Shown: positions 16,782 through 26,350, numbered from the stretch's first letter. The stretch: DNA of 64,000 nucleotides from CAYRFQ01 sp964423615 (GCA_964423615.1 CAYRFQ010000011.1:1-64000); one strand, 5' to 3'. The notes: generated by a model from the letters alone, not told the origin. Made by a program: numbers and translations.

Positions 16782-17435
16782 ATGACTCTCGGCGAACAAT
16801 TCGATATGGTCGACCCCTTGTATTACCACAAAGAAGCGCTGATGGAACTCGGCGGGTTGTTCTACGATTGGGGTTGGTCGTTCGGGACGAGCAGCAATTA
16901 CAGCATGGTCGTCGGAGAAAATCCCTTGCGGCTACTCATCACGGCCAGTGGAAAAGACAAGGGCAGCCTCGAACCAGACGACTTCGTTGTCGTCGACGAC
17001 AAGGGCCAACCGACCGAAACGGTACCAGGGAAACCGTCGGCCGAAACGATGATCCACGTCATGCTGGCCCAGCGTCCGAACGTGGCTTCGATCTTGCACA
17101 CGCACTCCGTGTGGGGAACCATGCTCTCGCAAATCCACGCCGACGACGGAGGCTTCTTCATCGAAGGCTACGAGATGCTGAAGGGATTGCAGGGCGTCAA
17201 GACACACGACCACAAGGAATGGGTTTCCATTTTCCCCAACACCCAAAACATTCCGACGCTCGCGCAGGACATCCAGAAGTTCCTCGACACCGATCCACGC
17301 GGCCAACACGCTCATGGACTGCTGATCCAAGGTCACGGCCTCTACACTTGGGGCAAGGACCTGCAGGAAGCTCAACGCCACATCGAAATCTTTGAGTTCC
17401 TCTTCGAAGTAGTCGCTCGCCTCAAAACCAGATAA
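16782..17435 (+). CDS. mtnB: class II aldolase-family, methylthioribulose-1-phosphate dehydratase-like
   Basis: A 217-residue class II aldolase/adducin-fold protein. The zinc site is seen in LHTHSVWGT with a later QGHGLYTWG, and the acidic residue is in FIEGYEMLKGL. The order of GTSSNYS, LITASGKDKG, HTHSVWG and EYEML-like blocks matches MtnB, the dehydratase of methionine salvage. The ATG at 16782 begins the conserved part. No other salvage gene is adjacent, so a related sugar-phosphate aldolase cannot be excluded. Confidence 0.75.
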   Translation: MTLGEQFDMVDPLYYHKEALMELGGLFYDWGWSFGTSSNYSMVVGENPLRLLITASGKDKGSLEPDDFVVVDDKGQPTETVPGKPSAETMIHVMLAQRPNVASILHTHSVWGTMLSQIHADDGGFFIEGYEMLKGLQGVKTHDHKEWVSIFPNTQNIPTLAQDIQKFLDTDPRGQHAHGLLIQGHGLYTWGKDLQEAQRHIEIFEFLFEVVARLKTR

Positions 17436-17488
17436 CCAAACCTATCTCGTTGTAACTCTCGCCCATTTGTTCTTGTTGGATTTTTCGA

Positions 17489-20029
17489 ATGAACACAATT
17501 GCTCGTTGTCACCTCCTGGCTTCGGTCGTCCTGGGGGTCGCCTTGTCCGTTGCCGTTCTTCCTGAGGTCGTCTTGGCCGACGATGCTGAACCTATCGTTT
17601 TGAAAGAAGCTCTGTTGATCCGGTCCGTTTCGAGCTATTCTCGTTCCCCGATCCATGTTGATTTCGTGGCGGCGAAGATCGTCCAGGGGAAATGGAAGAC
17701 TCCCGCAGCTGGAGACAAGATCGCCATTCCAGGGCGAGGCGAACGCGTTTGGACGACGACACGGGCCGACGATAAGGGCTGGATCGGGAGCCGAAGATAC
17801 AGTGGAGGATATGCCTACTGGGACGTCGACTCTCCGACGGATCGCGTGATGATCCTTGAAGCCAATGGCCACGGAATGGTTTACGTCAACGGCGTTCCTC
17901 GGACCGGCGACGTCTACCGATTCGGAATCACAAAAGTCCCCGTCCTTCTGAAAAAAGGAAAGAACAACCTGCTGTTCACGATCCGGCGCGGACAATTCAA
18001 GGCCCGTCTCGTTGCTCCCAAACAAAAAGCGTTCTTGAGCGACCGCGATGAGCTATTTCCGGATCTCTTGATCGGGAAAAAGCAATCGGCTTGGGCTGCC
18101 GTGATTGTCGTCAACGCGAGTACAAAGCCAGCGTCGAATTTGTATCTCACGGTCGAGGGAGATGGCGTAAAAGCCACCCGGACGGCTGTTCCGACTTTGC
18201 CGCCGTTGAGTTTTCGGAAGGTTCGAATCCAGTACCAAACGACCGGCATCGCCAAAACCGAAACTGGGAAAGCCAACCTCACTGTTTGTCTGGAGTCCGG
18301 CGCCGGGGACGCTCCACGGAAACTCGATGGGCATACGTTCGAGGTGCGAGTCTCGGATCCGAATCAACTTCACCGACGAACGTTCGTCAGCAAGATCGAC
18401 GGGAGCGTCCAGTACTACGGAATCCAGCCGGCCACGACCGGAATCGATGGCAACACGAATCAGCGCCCAGCCCTCTTCTTGAGCTTGCACGGAGCCGGCG
18501 TTCAAGCAAGAGGACAAGCCGCCGCGTACGCCCCCAAACGATGGGGCCACGTCGTCGCCCCCACGAACCGACGGCGGTTTGGCTTTGATTGGGAAGACTG
18601 GGGCCGGATGGATGCGATCGAAGTGTTGGAGTTGGCCCAGAAACAACTGAACACCGATCCCCAACGGACCTATCTGACCGGACATTCGATGGGTGGTCAT
18701 GGAACGTGGCATTTGGGCGCGACATTCCCCGACCGATTTGCTGCCATCGGACCCAGTGCCGGATGGATCAGTTTTTTCACATACGGAAGTCGGCGTTCAA
18801 ACGCGAAAAAAGAAGATCGCGTCGTCGAATTGGTTCGCCGCGCCAAGACGTCGAGTGACACCCTTTTGTTGCTGCGAAACTTCGACAACCACGGAGTCTA
18901 CGTCGTTCACGGTAGCGCGGATAACAACGTTCCCGTCACTCAAGCCCGGACGATGGTCAAGAAACTGGGTGAATTTCACAAGGATTTCCGCTACCACGAA
19001 CAACCCAAGGCTGGCCACTGGTGGGGCAATTCCGACGAACCCGGTGCCGAGTGCGTCGACTGGATTCCCATGTTCGACTTCTTTGCTCGGCGTGCCTTGC
19101 CACCAACCAATGGCCTCCGCAACGTCGAGTTCGTGACCGTGAACCCAGGCGTCTCCGGTTCGTGCCACTGGGTTACCGTCGAAGCCCAAGAAAAAGCACT
19201 CCGTCCGAGTTCGGTCAAGATTCGTTTTGATCGTCTCAAGGCCCGGTTTGTCGGCACGACGGCGAACGTCGTTCGATTCTCGCTCGACTTGAGGCACTTG
19301 CTTTCGGCGAATTCCCTGACCGATAAATCGATGTTGGTCGATCTCGACGGCCAGAAACTCGAGAACATCGGTTGGAACCAGACCGCAGACGGCAAACTCT
19401 GCTTGGCCAAGCGAAAGGGGAAATGGAGTGTCACCGAACCTCCTTCGAAAGACCGGAAAGGTTCCCATCGGTATGGGCCGTTTCGCGAAGCCTTCACGAA
19501 CAACATGATGTTCGTCTACGGAACCAAGGGCACCGCCGAGGAAAGCGCATGGGCCTATCAAAAGGCTCGCTTCGACGCCGAACAGTTCTGGTATCGTGGA
19601 AACGGTTCGATTGATGTTCTGGCCGACGTCGAATTCGAAGCGTCCAAACACAAGGAACGCAACATCATTCTCTATGGCAACGCCGACACCAATTCGGCAT
19701 GGAAAACTTTGTTGGCGAACAGTCCGGTGCAAGTCGAGAATGGCCGATTGCAAGTGGGCCAGAAAACGATGAGAGCCGATAACTTGGCTTGCCTGTTTCT
19801 GCGTCCGCGAGCCGATAGCAAGACGGCTTTTGTGGCGGCCCTCTCAGGCACTGGCTTGAAGGGCATGCGTGCGACCGACCGGGTGCCGGTGTTTGTCTCC
19901 GGAGCAGCCATTCCGGACGTGATGATCTTCACCCCCCGAATGCTTTCAGGAGACACCGCTGGACTCGAAGGCGCGGGCTATTTCGGGATGGATTGGAGCG
20001 TCGACTCCGGCGAGTTCGCTTGGCGATAA
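17489..20029 (+). CDS. large secreted alpha/beta hydrolase (esterase-like)
   Basis: An 846-residue exported protein with a signal peptide of about 30 residues. The first 270 residues are beta-rich and carry no catalytic motif, resembling a binding domain. The hydrolase part has FLSLHGAG, the nucleophile S400 in GHSMGGHG, D478 in HGSADNNV and H510 in AGHWWG, so the triad is complete. The last 300 residues form another beta-rich region. The closest known type is the PHB-depolymerase/feruloyl-esterase-like group. Substrate unknown, probably an extracellular ester. Confidence 0.85.
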   Translation: MNTIARCHLLASVVLGVALSVAVLPEVVLADDAEPIVLKEALLIRSVSSYSRSPIHVDFVAAKIVQGKWKTPAAGDKIAIPGRGERVWTTTRADDKGWIGSRRYSGGYAYWDVDSPTDRVMILEANGHGMVYVNGVPRTGDVYRFGITKVPVLLKKGKNNLLFTIRRGQFKARLVAPKQKAFLSDRDELFPDLLIGKKQSAWAAVIVVNASTKPASNLYLTVEGDGVKATRTAVPTLPPLSFRKVRIQYQTTGIAKTETGKANLTVCLESGAGDAPRKLDGHTFEVRVSDPNQLHRRTFVSKIDGSVQYYGIQPATTGIDGNTNQRPALFLSLHGAGVQARGQAAAYAPKRWGHVVAPTNRRRFGFDWEDWGRMDAIEVLELAQKQLNTDPQRTYLTGHSMGGHGTWHLGATFPDRFAAIGPSAGWISFFTYGSRRSNAKKEDRVVELVRRAKTSSDTLLLLRNFDNHGVYVVHGSADNNVPVTQARTMVKKLGEFHKDFRYHEQPKAGHWWGNSDEPGAECVDWIPMFDFFARRALPPTNGLRNVEFVTVNPGVSGSCHWVTVEAQEKALRPSSVKIRFDRLKARFVGTTANVVRFSLDLRHLLSANSLTDKSMLVDLDGQKLENIGWNQTADGKLCLAKRKGKWSVTEPPSKDRKGSHRYGPFREAFTNNMMFVYGTKGTAEESAWAYQKARFDAEQFWYRGNGSIDVLADVEFEASKHKERNIILYGNADTNSAWKTLLANSPVQVENGRLQVGQKTMRADNLACLFLRPRADSKTAFVAALSGTGLKGMRATDRVPVFVSGAAIPDVMIFTPRMLSGDTAGLEGAGYFGMDWSVDSGEFAWR

Positions 20030-20070
20030 AAGCATTTTGCCAAGCTGTGCCGCTGGATTTTGGAATTCTC

Positions 20071-20243
20071 TGTTCGTCGTAGGTACACGCGGCTCGCGGT
20101 GTACTTGGCCAGTTCTATCAGTTCGTCGTAGGTACACTCAGCTCGCATGTACTATTCGTTGACTGTCGTAGGTACACTCAGCTCGCGTGCACTTGGAAGG
20201 CTCAGCCAAGACAAACGCACACGCGAGCTGAGTGTACCTACGA
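20071..20243. repeat. array of palindromic units
   Basis: Three direct copies of a unit starting CGTAGGTACAC (near 20077, 20126 and 20167) are followed by an inverted copy. Bases 20166-20189 and 20220-20243 are exact reverse complements over 24 bases with a 30-base spacer, so this would form a very stable hairpin about 140 bases past the hydrolase stop. It is REP/BIME-like. A shorter relative is at 56037-56113. Confidence 0.85.
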
Positions 20244-20271
20244 ACCGGACAATCCTTTCTTTTCCGTTCCA

Positions 20272-20361
20272 AGGCCAACCTCATCGTAAACTGCTCACAA
20301 TGGCCAGGAACTTGAGCGTCTAACGCCAAAGGCCATCAACGGACCGTTTCATTACGAGCCG
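20272..20361. repeat. dispersed ~85-bp repeat, copy 2
   Basis: Aligns with 2652-2736 over its length, with matching blocks GCCAACCTCATC, GGCCAGG, ACTTGA, CGTCT, GGCCATCA and ACCGTTTCAT. It begins 28 bases after the palindrome array. Confidence 0.55.
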
Positions 20362-21115
20362 GAATGTAAACGAGAGGCCTCTCCCTTCCTCCCTCCCTTA
20401 CGCTTCTGACTCGTGTCCAATCAACTCACCACCTCTCAACCTCCTCCAAAATCCAGAAGCTCACGCAAAATCCCATTCGACGGCCCTTTGATCTGGACAA
20501 ATCACGACGAGCCGTTATAAGCCCCCATCCACTTTCATGTTGGAAACTTGTTGAAAACGAACGAAGCGTTCAGACGCTTGGGACTCGCTCGTCCGGGGGT
20601 GGAAGAGCGAGTTTCGCTGAACGGTACGACTTGCGAGAGATGTACGAATGGCACCAATCAACCCGAATTCTGGAATCAGAAAATCGTTGGTTTTAGGTGT
20701 AGGTCGAGACGCTCACGAGTCGATACGTCATTAGCAAAGCGGTCTTACAGTCAACCGAAAGGGCATGTTCTAGAACACTTTCTGATTGGGGCGAAGTCAG
20801 ATCGTGGACATGCTCACTCAATGACGGGGTTTGGCAGGTATCGTCGGGAACATCAGTCTTCAACCATCGTAGTTCGTTACGACCGGTCCACCACTTCGTA
20901 GAAGGGGCGGACACTCGTTTCGGTCAGGGCTGGAGCTCTGCCAAGAGGACTTGTGGCCATCTCGGGGGAGATGGGTTCGCACCCGAACTAACCACACTTC
21001 TATTGGCCCTCTCGTCTCCTTTCGATGGTAGCGGTGCGGACACCCGTGGTGATCGTTCTGCATAGAATCCGCTGTTGATCTCGACCGAACTTGTCTTACA
21101 TCAGGAGAGGATTCC
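20362..21115. other. long spacer and leader of the sigma factor gene
   Basis: About 750 bases with no gene I can support. It contains small hairpins, such as CCATCTC with GGAGATGG near 20956-20972, and ends in the strong ribosome binding site of the sigma factor gene. A 117-codon frame here lacks domain or composition support. Confidence 0.45.
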
Positions 21116-21892
21116 ATGGTAACTCAAGTTGACGTGGACATCCAGCAGGCTTGGAAAGACTACAAAACCGAGCCTACGCTTGATCTTCGAAATCGGTTGG
21201 TCGAGCGATATCTACCACTGGTAAAGTACAACGCGGAACGCATATGGGCGAGGTTACCCGAAGGAGTTGATCTCGATGACTTAATTTCTGCCGGTGTGTT
21301 TGGCCTGATGGACGCCATCGATGCCTTTGATCTCGATCGTGGCGTTAAGTTCGAGACGTATTGCGTTCCGCGTATCCGCGGTGCCATGCTTGACGAACTT
21401 CGAACGATGGACTGGGTTCCCCGTCTTGTGCGCAGCAAGCACACAAAACTGGAGGAGGCTCGCAAATCATTGGAGGCCAGCTTGGGACGACCTCCTCGCC
21501 CCGACGAGATGGCAGAAAGAATGGGCGTATCGCCCGAAGAGTATGCCAAGATGACCGGGGATGCCACCGCCGTTGGGCTCGTCAGCCTGAACAAGAAATG
21601 GTATGAGACGGACAGTTACAAGGACGTACGAGAGATCGATATCTTGGAAGACAAAAAAGCCGAAGATCCGACTCACCGTTTGCAAAACCGCGACTTGATG
21701 CGGTTGGTCACTCGGGGCCTGAACCGAAACGAACGCCTCATCATCATCCTGTATTACTACGAGGACATGACGATGAAGGAAATCGGGGCCACCCTGGACT
21801 TGAGCGAATCGCGGGTTAGCCAAATGCATTCGAGCATCGTTTCCCGACTCCAAGCCCAATTGGCGAAACGGCGTCCGGAATTCAGTGTGTAA
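21116..21892 (+). CDS. FliA/WhiG-type alternative sigma factor
   Basis: A 258-residue sigma-28-group factor. Region 2 (LVERYLPLVKYNAERIWARLPEGVDLDDLISAGVFGLMDAIDAFD, cited as landmarks, with FETYCVPRIRGAMLDELR) is followed by region 3 (LEASLGRPPRPDEMAERMG) and region 4 with the helix-turn-helix MKEIGATLDLSESRVSQMHS. AGGAGAGG precedes the ATG at good distance. It would direct RNA polymerase to a specialised promoter set, such as motility or differentiation genes. No anti-sigma factor or flagellar gene is nearby, so a gene symbol is withheld. Confidence 0.92.
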   Translation: MVTQVDVDIQQAWKDYKTEPTLDLRNRLVERYLPLVKYNAERIWARLPEGVDLDDLISAGVFGLMDAIDAFDLDRGVKFETYCVPRIRGAMLDELRTMDWVPRLVRSKHTKLEEARKSLEASLGRPPRPDEMAERMGVSPEEYAKMTGDATAVGLVSLNKKWYETDSYKDVREIDILEDKKAEDPTHRLQNRDLMRLVTRGLNRNERLIIILYYYEDMTMKEIGATLDLSESRVSQMHSSIVSRLQAQLAKRRPEFSV

Positions 21893-22023
21893 ACGCGTTT
21901 GCCAATTACATTTTCCCACTTCTGGTGGACACTCCACACGCCCACCAGATTACCTTGGCTCTCATAGTTTTCGATCCGAGAGCCCTCTCCTGCCTTGCCG
22001 TCCGGCGAAGCCGTTTCTTCTTG

Positions 22024-22611
22024 CTATTTCCGCACACGGAGTTTGAGGCTCTGCACCCGTCCGAAACTCAGATCGTGTCCCTTCCGTTCCCACAAGGCCT
22101 TGGTCAAACGGAACTTCGTTTCCCCGACCTTATCCGGGAAGTTGGTCCGATCATAATCATAGACGCCAATCTGCACGGTGTCTCCCTGTTGGACGCGAAT
22201 CATGTCTCCTTTTTGGAACATGGCCAGAAAGGTATTGCGACTCGTCGGGGTTTGCGCCGTCTGCCCCGAACTCAAGTTGTGAAACGTCACATACAAGTCG
22301 GGCTTATCACTCGTAATAGAGTCCCAGTTTCCACCTTGTTTATTCTTCTTCAAAACTTCGACTGATTGGACGACAAGCACTCCAGCCCGACCGTCCCAAT
22401 CATTCTTGGGACCTGGTTTTCGTACTTCCTCCTCTTTCGAATTACCACTTCCGTCGTTGTCGATGTCGTCCGGAGCAACGTCAAAATACCCCAGCAGGAA
22501 CGGCAAAATTCCTATGAGGGCGGCCACGATCGCGCTCACCGAAGAAAGAATGGCCACATAAACGTAGGTCGATTTGTTTCCGGAAGGAGGAGCTTCGAGC
22601 GGTTCGGTCAT
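22024..22611 (-). CDS. single-pass membrane protein with C2-like domain
   Basis: A 195-residue protein. A short Pro-rich cytoplasmic start is followed by one membrane helix at about 17-42, an acidic linker (DDIDNDGSG), and a beta-rich domain of about 120 residues. In that domain DLYVTFHN, then DTVQIGVYDYDR and PDKVGETKF follow the order of a C2 domain, in which Asp residues bind calcium. The C2 assignment is by pattern. It converges on the sigma factor gene. Confidence 0.6.
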   Translation of the reverse strand: MTEPLEAPPSGNKSTYVYVAILSSVSAIVAALIGILPFLLGYFDVAPDDIDNDGSGNSKEEEVRKPGPKNDWDGRAGVLVVQSVEVLKKNKQGGNWDSITSDKPDLYVTFHNLSSGQTAQTPTSRNTFLAMFQKGDMIRVQQGDTVQIGVYDYDRTNFPDKVGETKFRLTKALWERKGHDLSFGRVQSLKLRVRK

Positions 22612-22977
22612 TCGTCACCTCTTGTTGCGGCTCCAAGGTCTCTCTGTAGGCTGAGGATTGCCATTCGCTGGAAAGGCCAAGCCTCTTTCCAAAGGCTAGC
22701 ATTTTCTTGTCGAAATGGCATTTTGTACTGATAGGAATCCAGCCGTCTTCTATCTCGCCGGGAGAACTGCGAAGTCCTTCTGAGGAGTACCTCGCTCAAA
22801 TCCGGATTGACCAGGAATGGAGCGATCAGAACCGGGTGGCTTCGCTCTCGTCAAGTCTGGCCAGCGAAGGCGTAGGCGAGCCTAGGCACACCTCGAATCC
22901 CGATGGTTTGCTCCGTCCCAAGCTCCTGGTCACACCCGACAACACTTACCGGAGGCTCCATCAATTCACAAAACGCT
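22612..22977. other. spacer without recognised gene
   Basis: About 370 bases between two minus-strand genes. It holds short hairpins (GGAAAG with CTTTCC near 22670-22692, and an imperfect GGCTTCGC/GCGAAG pair near 22830-22866). No gene or clear terminator is seen. Confidence 0.45.
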
Positions 22978-23973
22978 CTAATAAATATCGCGAGACAGAA
23001 CTTGTGGTGATGCCGTAGCTTGGGTGACCAACCGCGAGGTCCACCAGGAAAGAATGATCTGCCAAATCCAGAGACCGAGGAAGATGCTCCAGAATCCTAC
23101 CGTCAAGAACCGACCAATGAGTTCAGGAAATTCTGCAGCGCCCTGGTTTTGTTGGTTCCAAATGCCCAGCCCGATGCCCACCAGAAGAAGGCCTCCACAA
23201 AGGAAACACCAGACCAAAGAAAAAATGTACGCTTGTTGCGTCAACCGGTGGTCGTGGAGATACTCTCCAATTTTTTTCATCCATAATCCGAAGAAGATGA
23301 AGTTCAAAGGCAGGAAGGGAGTGATGAAGAAGACCATCGCTGCGATCCCAAAAGCTTGTCCTTGAGTTTCCTTGGGGATCGAGCAACACAAACACCGCCC
23401 AATGAACATGACGATCAAACTGAGTACGGTTCCGCAAATCGTTCCACAAACGCTGTACGCCGCCCACTCAATCTCGACCGGAAAGATGTCGTTACCAGCC
23501 AGGGACAATACGTAGAACAAGAACCACATCACCAGAATGATTCCCAATGGAACCATCCCGCAAATGCCAACGACCAAACCGGAATGGACAGTCTGCCAGG
23601 CCGACGAATCTTCACGCTCTTGACGAAGTCGGCGGCGCGTGCGGCGGGGATAAGGATCGTCATAGTAAAAGTTGTCGTAGTCGTCGTAGTCGTCGTCGTG
23701 TGAACGTCGGCGTTCCCAACCGCTACGCTGCTCGTCGCGATCCTCCGGACGATGGCGGTCTCGCCGGTCGTAGCGTTCATCACTTCTACGGTCATCACGC
23801 TCCCAATCGTCCTCGTCTTCGCCCCTACGGCGCTCTGAGGAGGAACGGGCATCTGGCGAAGGTATCGACTGAAGAGTTGCCGGGAGATCTTCTCCACAGC
23901 TAGAACAGTATCCGTGTTGCCGTTCTTTATTACTTAGAGGAACGTGACAGCTGGGACATTGGAATGTCTCCAT
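22978..23973 (-). CDS. zinc-ribbon multi-pass membrane protein
   Basis: A 331-residue protein beginning at the ATG at 23973, which places a zinc ribbon (CPSC and CSSC) at the very start. A highly charged linker of about 85 residues, almost all Arg, Asp, Glu and Tyr, follows. Five or six hydrophobic segments fill the rest, ending in a basic tail. The plan resembles DUF4190-type membrane proteins with a cytosolic zinc ribbon. Function unknown. The charged linker is likely disordered. Confidence 0.7.
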   Translation of the reverse strand: METFQCPSCHVPLSNKERQHGYCSSCGEDLPATLQSIPSPDARSSSERRRGEDEDDWERDDRRSDERYDRRDRHRPEDRDEQRSGWERRRSHDDDYDDYDNFYYDDPYPRRTRRRLRQEREDSSAWQTVHSGLVVGICGMVPLGIILVMWFLFYVLSLAGNDIFPVEIEWAAYSVCGTICGTVLSLIVMFIGRCLCCSIPKETQGQAFGIAAMVFFITPFLPLNFIFFGLWMKKIGEYLHDHRLTQQAYIFSLVWCFLCGGLLLVGIGLGIWNQQNQGAAEFPELIGRFLTVGFWSIFLGLWIWQIILSWWTSRLVTQATASPQVLSRDIY

Positions 23974-24170
23974 GAAGGCAACTCCGTCCGGAGAATCGGT
24001 GATCCATGTACGAATTACGGACCGGAAAAAACCGTCCAATCTCTGTACTTATGGTAGGTCAATTTGTTTCGGGATGCACCCTGAATTCACTCCCAACCGG
24101 GACCTCGGTATTCCTTCGGTTCACGCCTGCGCCTACGGGGACAGTTGTAACGCGGCTGAAACCCCATCCT

Positions 24171-25118
24171 CTAACCTGCGGATTCGTCTTCCCACGGGAG
24201 CATCGGCTGGGAATAGACTTCTGTTGGTTCGGTCGTAGAATGGTGCGATTTTTGTTTCTTCTTACGGGGTTTCGACTTTTTCGTGCCGTCGGTCATGACG
24301 ATCGAATCGAGTGGTTTGTTTTGCAGGGCCGTGTGGAGCTGCAGTTGAGGCTCATTCGCGAGAATTTCATTCATCGAACCATGGGCCAAAGGGATCCGAT
24401 TGCACTCTTCGCTGAGGTGCAGCTGGACAACGTGCTGGAGTCTGTGTGGGTCCGAGAGTTCGAGAACCCGGCGGATCAGTCCGACGGCCTGATCGTTCGA
24501 GAGATGCCCAGCATTTCCGAGGTTCCGGGCAATGATTTTCCTCGAACGGCTGCTGCCGCGTTGGAGGTCCTCGTCGTGGTTGAACTCCACCGCCAACAAC
24601 TCGACGTTGGTCAGATGGTTGGCAATCGTTTCGTCCCAACTTCCGAGGTCGGCGACGTACCCCGCACACGTTGGTTCGCCGAAGATGTCGCGAGGCCCAT
24701 CGAAGCGAAATCCACAGGTTGCTCCGCTGTCGTGACGGACCAGGAACGGAAGACAACTCAGCGTCGGGGACAGTTGCAAGCAGGTGCCGGGTTCGTAGGC
24801 AAAGATCAAGCCCTTCGCCGATAACGTGGCGAACGCTGTGCTACTGGCCTTGAGCGTTTGCTGATGCTCGAAATGCGTGTAAAGCGGAATGTTCATCTCG
24901 GCCAACCGCGAGAGCGTTCCATCGTACCAATGATCCGAATGCGTGTGCGTCAGGAGGACGGCGTTGATGTCGGCCCACTCAAGGCCAACGGCCTCCAGTC
25001 TTTCTTGCAATTGTTTGGGGTTGAGTCCTACGTCGATCAACACCCCAAAATCGGTGGCTCGCAAGCAGGTGGAGTTTCCACCGCTTCCGCTGGCCAACAC
25101 TGTAAATATCATGGACAT
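24171..25118 (-). CDS. MBL-fold metallohydrolase (WalJ/YycJ-like)
   Basis: A 315-residue metallo-beta-lactamase-fold protein. The start FTVLASGSGGNSTCL and the metal motif HTHSDH (58-63) match the YycJ/WalJ group, whose members act as nucleases or related phosphodiesterases. Further ligands are the DLG near residue 150 and a late HLS. The C-terminal 50 residues are basic and low-complexity. The gene begins two bases after the stop of an interrupted membrane-protein gene, which suggests translational coupling. Confidence 0.85.
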   Translation of the reverse strand: MSMIFTVLASGSGGNSTCLRATDFGVLIDVGLNPKQLQERLEAVGLEWADINAVLLTHTHSDHWYDGTLSRLAEMNIPLYTHFEHQQTLKASSTAFATLSAKGLIFAYEPGTCLQLSPTLSCLPFLVRHDSGATCGFRFDGPRDIFGEPTCAGYVADLGSWDETIANHLTNVELLAVEFNHDEDLQRGSSRSRKIIARNLGNAGHLSNDQAVGLIRRVLELSDPHRLQHVVQLHLSEECNRIPLAHGSMNEILANEPQLQLHTALQNKPLDSIVMTDGTKKSKPRKKKQKSHHSTTEPTEVYSQPMLPWEDESAG

Positions 25119-25120
25119 GA

Positions 25121-25480
25121 CTAGCGCCTCTTGCTTGTCTGAGACTTCACGAAGTGACCGAGTTCGGTAGCCGCTGCTGGTCCGAGAGCTGAACCCGCCG
25201 TGGCAGAAAGGGGGGAATGATCATCGGAACGTTCCGGAGCGTCTTTTGGCTGCGTCCGTTCGGATTTCGAGAACATCAGCTTGTCCAGGGACACAAGACC
25301 CCCTCCGAGGAGAAACAGTGCCAGACTCTACGGCGTCAATCCAAAGTGGTATTCGTATCCGATCGGACCCGGTTCGTTGATGACGTTGACTCTTTCTAAT
25401 CCCTGGTACAAAAGCACCGTAGCAAGACCGGGGCGGAAGACGAGTGGCCCGAGGATTCGTTCGTTGCTACATTCAAGCAT
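25121..25480 (-). pseudogene. small membrane-protein gene interrupted by in-frame TAG
   Basis: Read from the ATG at 25480, with GAGGA about seven bases upstream, the frame gives 50 codons including GPLVFRPGLATVLLYQGLER and GPIGYEYHFGLTP. It then meets TAG at 25328-25330. The same frame stays open for 68 more codons and starts with a membrane-like segment SLALFLLGGGLVSLDKL. It ends in TAG at 25121-25123, two bases before the MBL-fold gene. The continuous frame, the second hydrophobic segment and the tight spacing indicate one gene of about 119 codons with a nonsense change, a sequencing error or two short proteins. The type resembles a DoxX-like protein, weakly. Confidence 0.55.
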
Positions 25481-25533
25481 GTTATCCTCGTGACTTGGGA
25501 TCTGATTCGCAGCCCTCACTCTCACCATATCAC

Positions 25534-26313
25534 ATGAGCCAACCTTCCGACCAAAACTCGACCGAACGGTTTAGCAACCTTGCCGAAGTCTATTCTCGAT
25601 GTCGGCCAAATTATCCCCCTGCGGCCATCGACTTCGTCCTTCAGAGGTGTTCGCTGACGCCAGGAAATCGCCTCGTGGATGTTGGTTCTGGGACCGGAAT
25701 TTCTTCCCGTTTATTCGCCCAACGAGGTTTGATCGTTGTTGGCATCGAACCGAACGAGGCCATGCGAACCGAAGCCGAAAACACTACAGGTTCGAATAGT
25801 GAACTTCAGGTCAGTTATCAACAGGGTACCGCAGAATCGACCGGTTTACCAGAGGCAACTTGCGATGCGATCCTGGCCGCCCAGGCCTTTCACTGGTTCG
25901 AACCGACGCCCACTCTGCGAGAATTCCTTCGTATCCTCAAACCAGGTGGGTGGCTCGTTTTGATGTGGAACGAAAGAGACGAATCGGACTCCTTCACCCG
26001 CGAATATGGCGAAGTGATTCGCCAGTTTCCCAATTCTCCACAGATCGAGTCGATGCGATCCGGCGCAGGCGACGTCCTCCTTGAATTTCCCGAATTCCAC
26101 GACGCCACAAGAGACACCTTCCCGAATCAACAAGTGTTGGACGAAGAAGGGATGATTGGCCGTGCTTTTTCGGCTTCTTACGCCCCGCGTGATCCAGAGA
26201 CCGTTGCGATAGTCACCGAACGATTTAGGGAAATCTTCCAGACACATCAGAAAGACGAAGCCGTTGCCATCCAGTACGAAACGTCGGTGTATACGGCTCA
26301 AGCGAGAAAATAG
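25534..26313 (+). CDS. class I SAM-dependent methyltransferase
   Basis: A 259-residue methyltransferase. The SAM loop LVDVGSGTGIS, the acidic strand GIEPNEAM, the AQAFHWFEP strand and the ILKPGGWLVLMWNE post-II loop fit the Methyltransf_11/25 group of small-molecule methylases. Substrate unknown. The ATG at 25534 is used since the chain before it is unconserved. It is divergent from the interrupted membrane-protein gene, with a 53-base spacer. A tandem repeat starts at its stop codon. Confidence 0.85.
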   Translation: MSQPSDQNSTERFSNLAEVYSRCRPNYPPAAIDFVLQRCSLTPGNRLVDVGSGTGISSRLFAQRGLIVVGIEPNEAMRTEAENTTGSNSELQVSYQQGTAESTGLPEATCDAILAAQAFHWFEPTPTLREFLRILKPGGWLVLMWNERDESDSFTREYGEVIRQFPNSPQIESMRSGAGDVLLEFPEFHDATRDTFPNQQVLDEEGMIGRAFSASYAPRDPETVAIVTERFREIFQTHQKDEAVAIQYETSVYTAQARK

Positions 26314-26350
26314 GGAACAGAGAACAGGGAACAGAGAACAGGGAACAGAG
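26313..26350. repeat. tandem 14-bp repeat
   Basis: The unit GGGAACAGAGAACA occurs twice completely and once partly, beginning on the last base of the methyltransferase stop codon. The remaining spacer to 26582 has no recognised feature. Confidence 0.85.

Noticed and set aside
18215..18235. GGTTCGAATCC-like box that could be a tRNA T arm
   Set aside because: Lies within the hydrolase gene and no acceptor, D or anticodon arm can be built around it.
18797..19753. 318-codon minus-strand frame inside the large hydrolase gene
   Set aside because: Shadow of a gene with an intact catalytic triad on the other strand.
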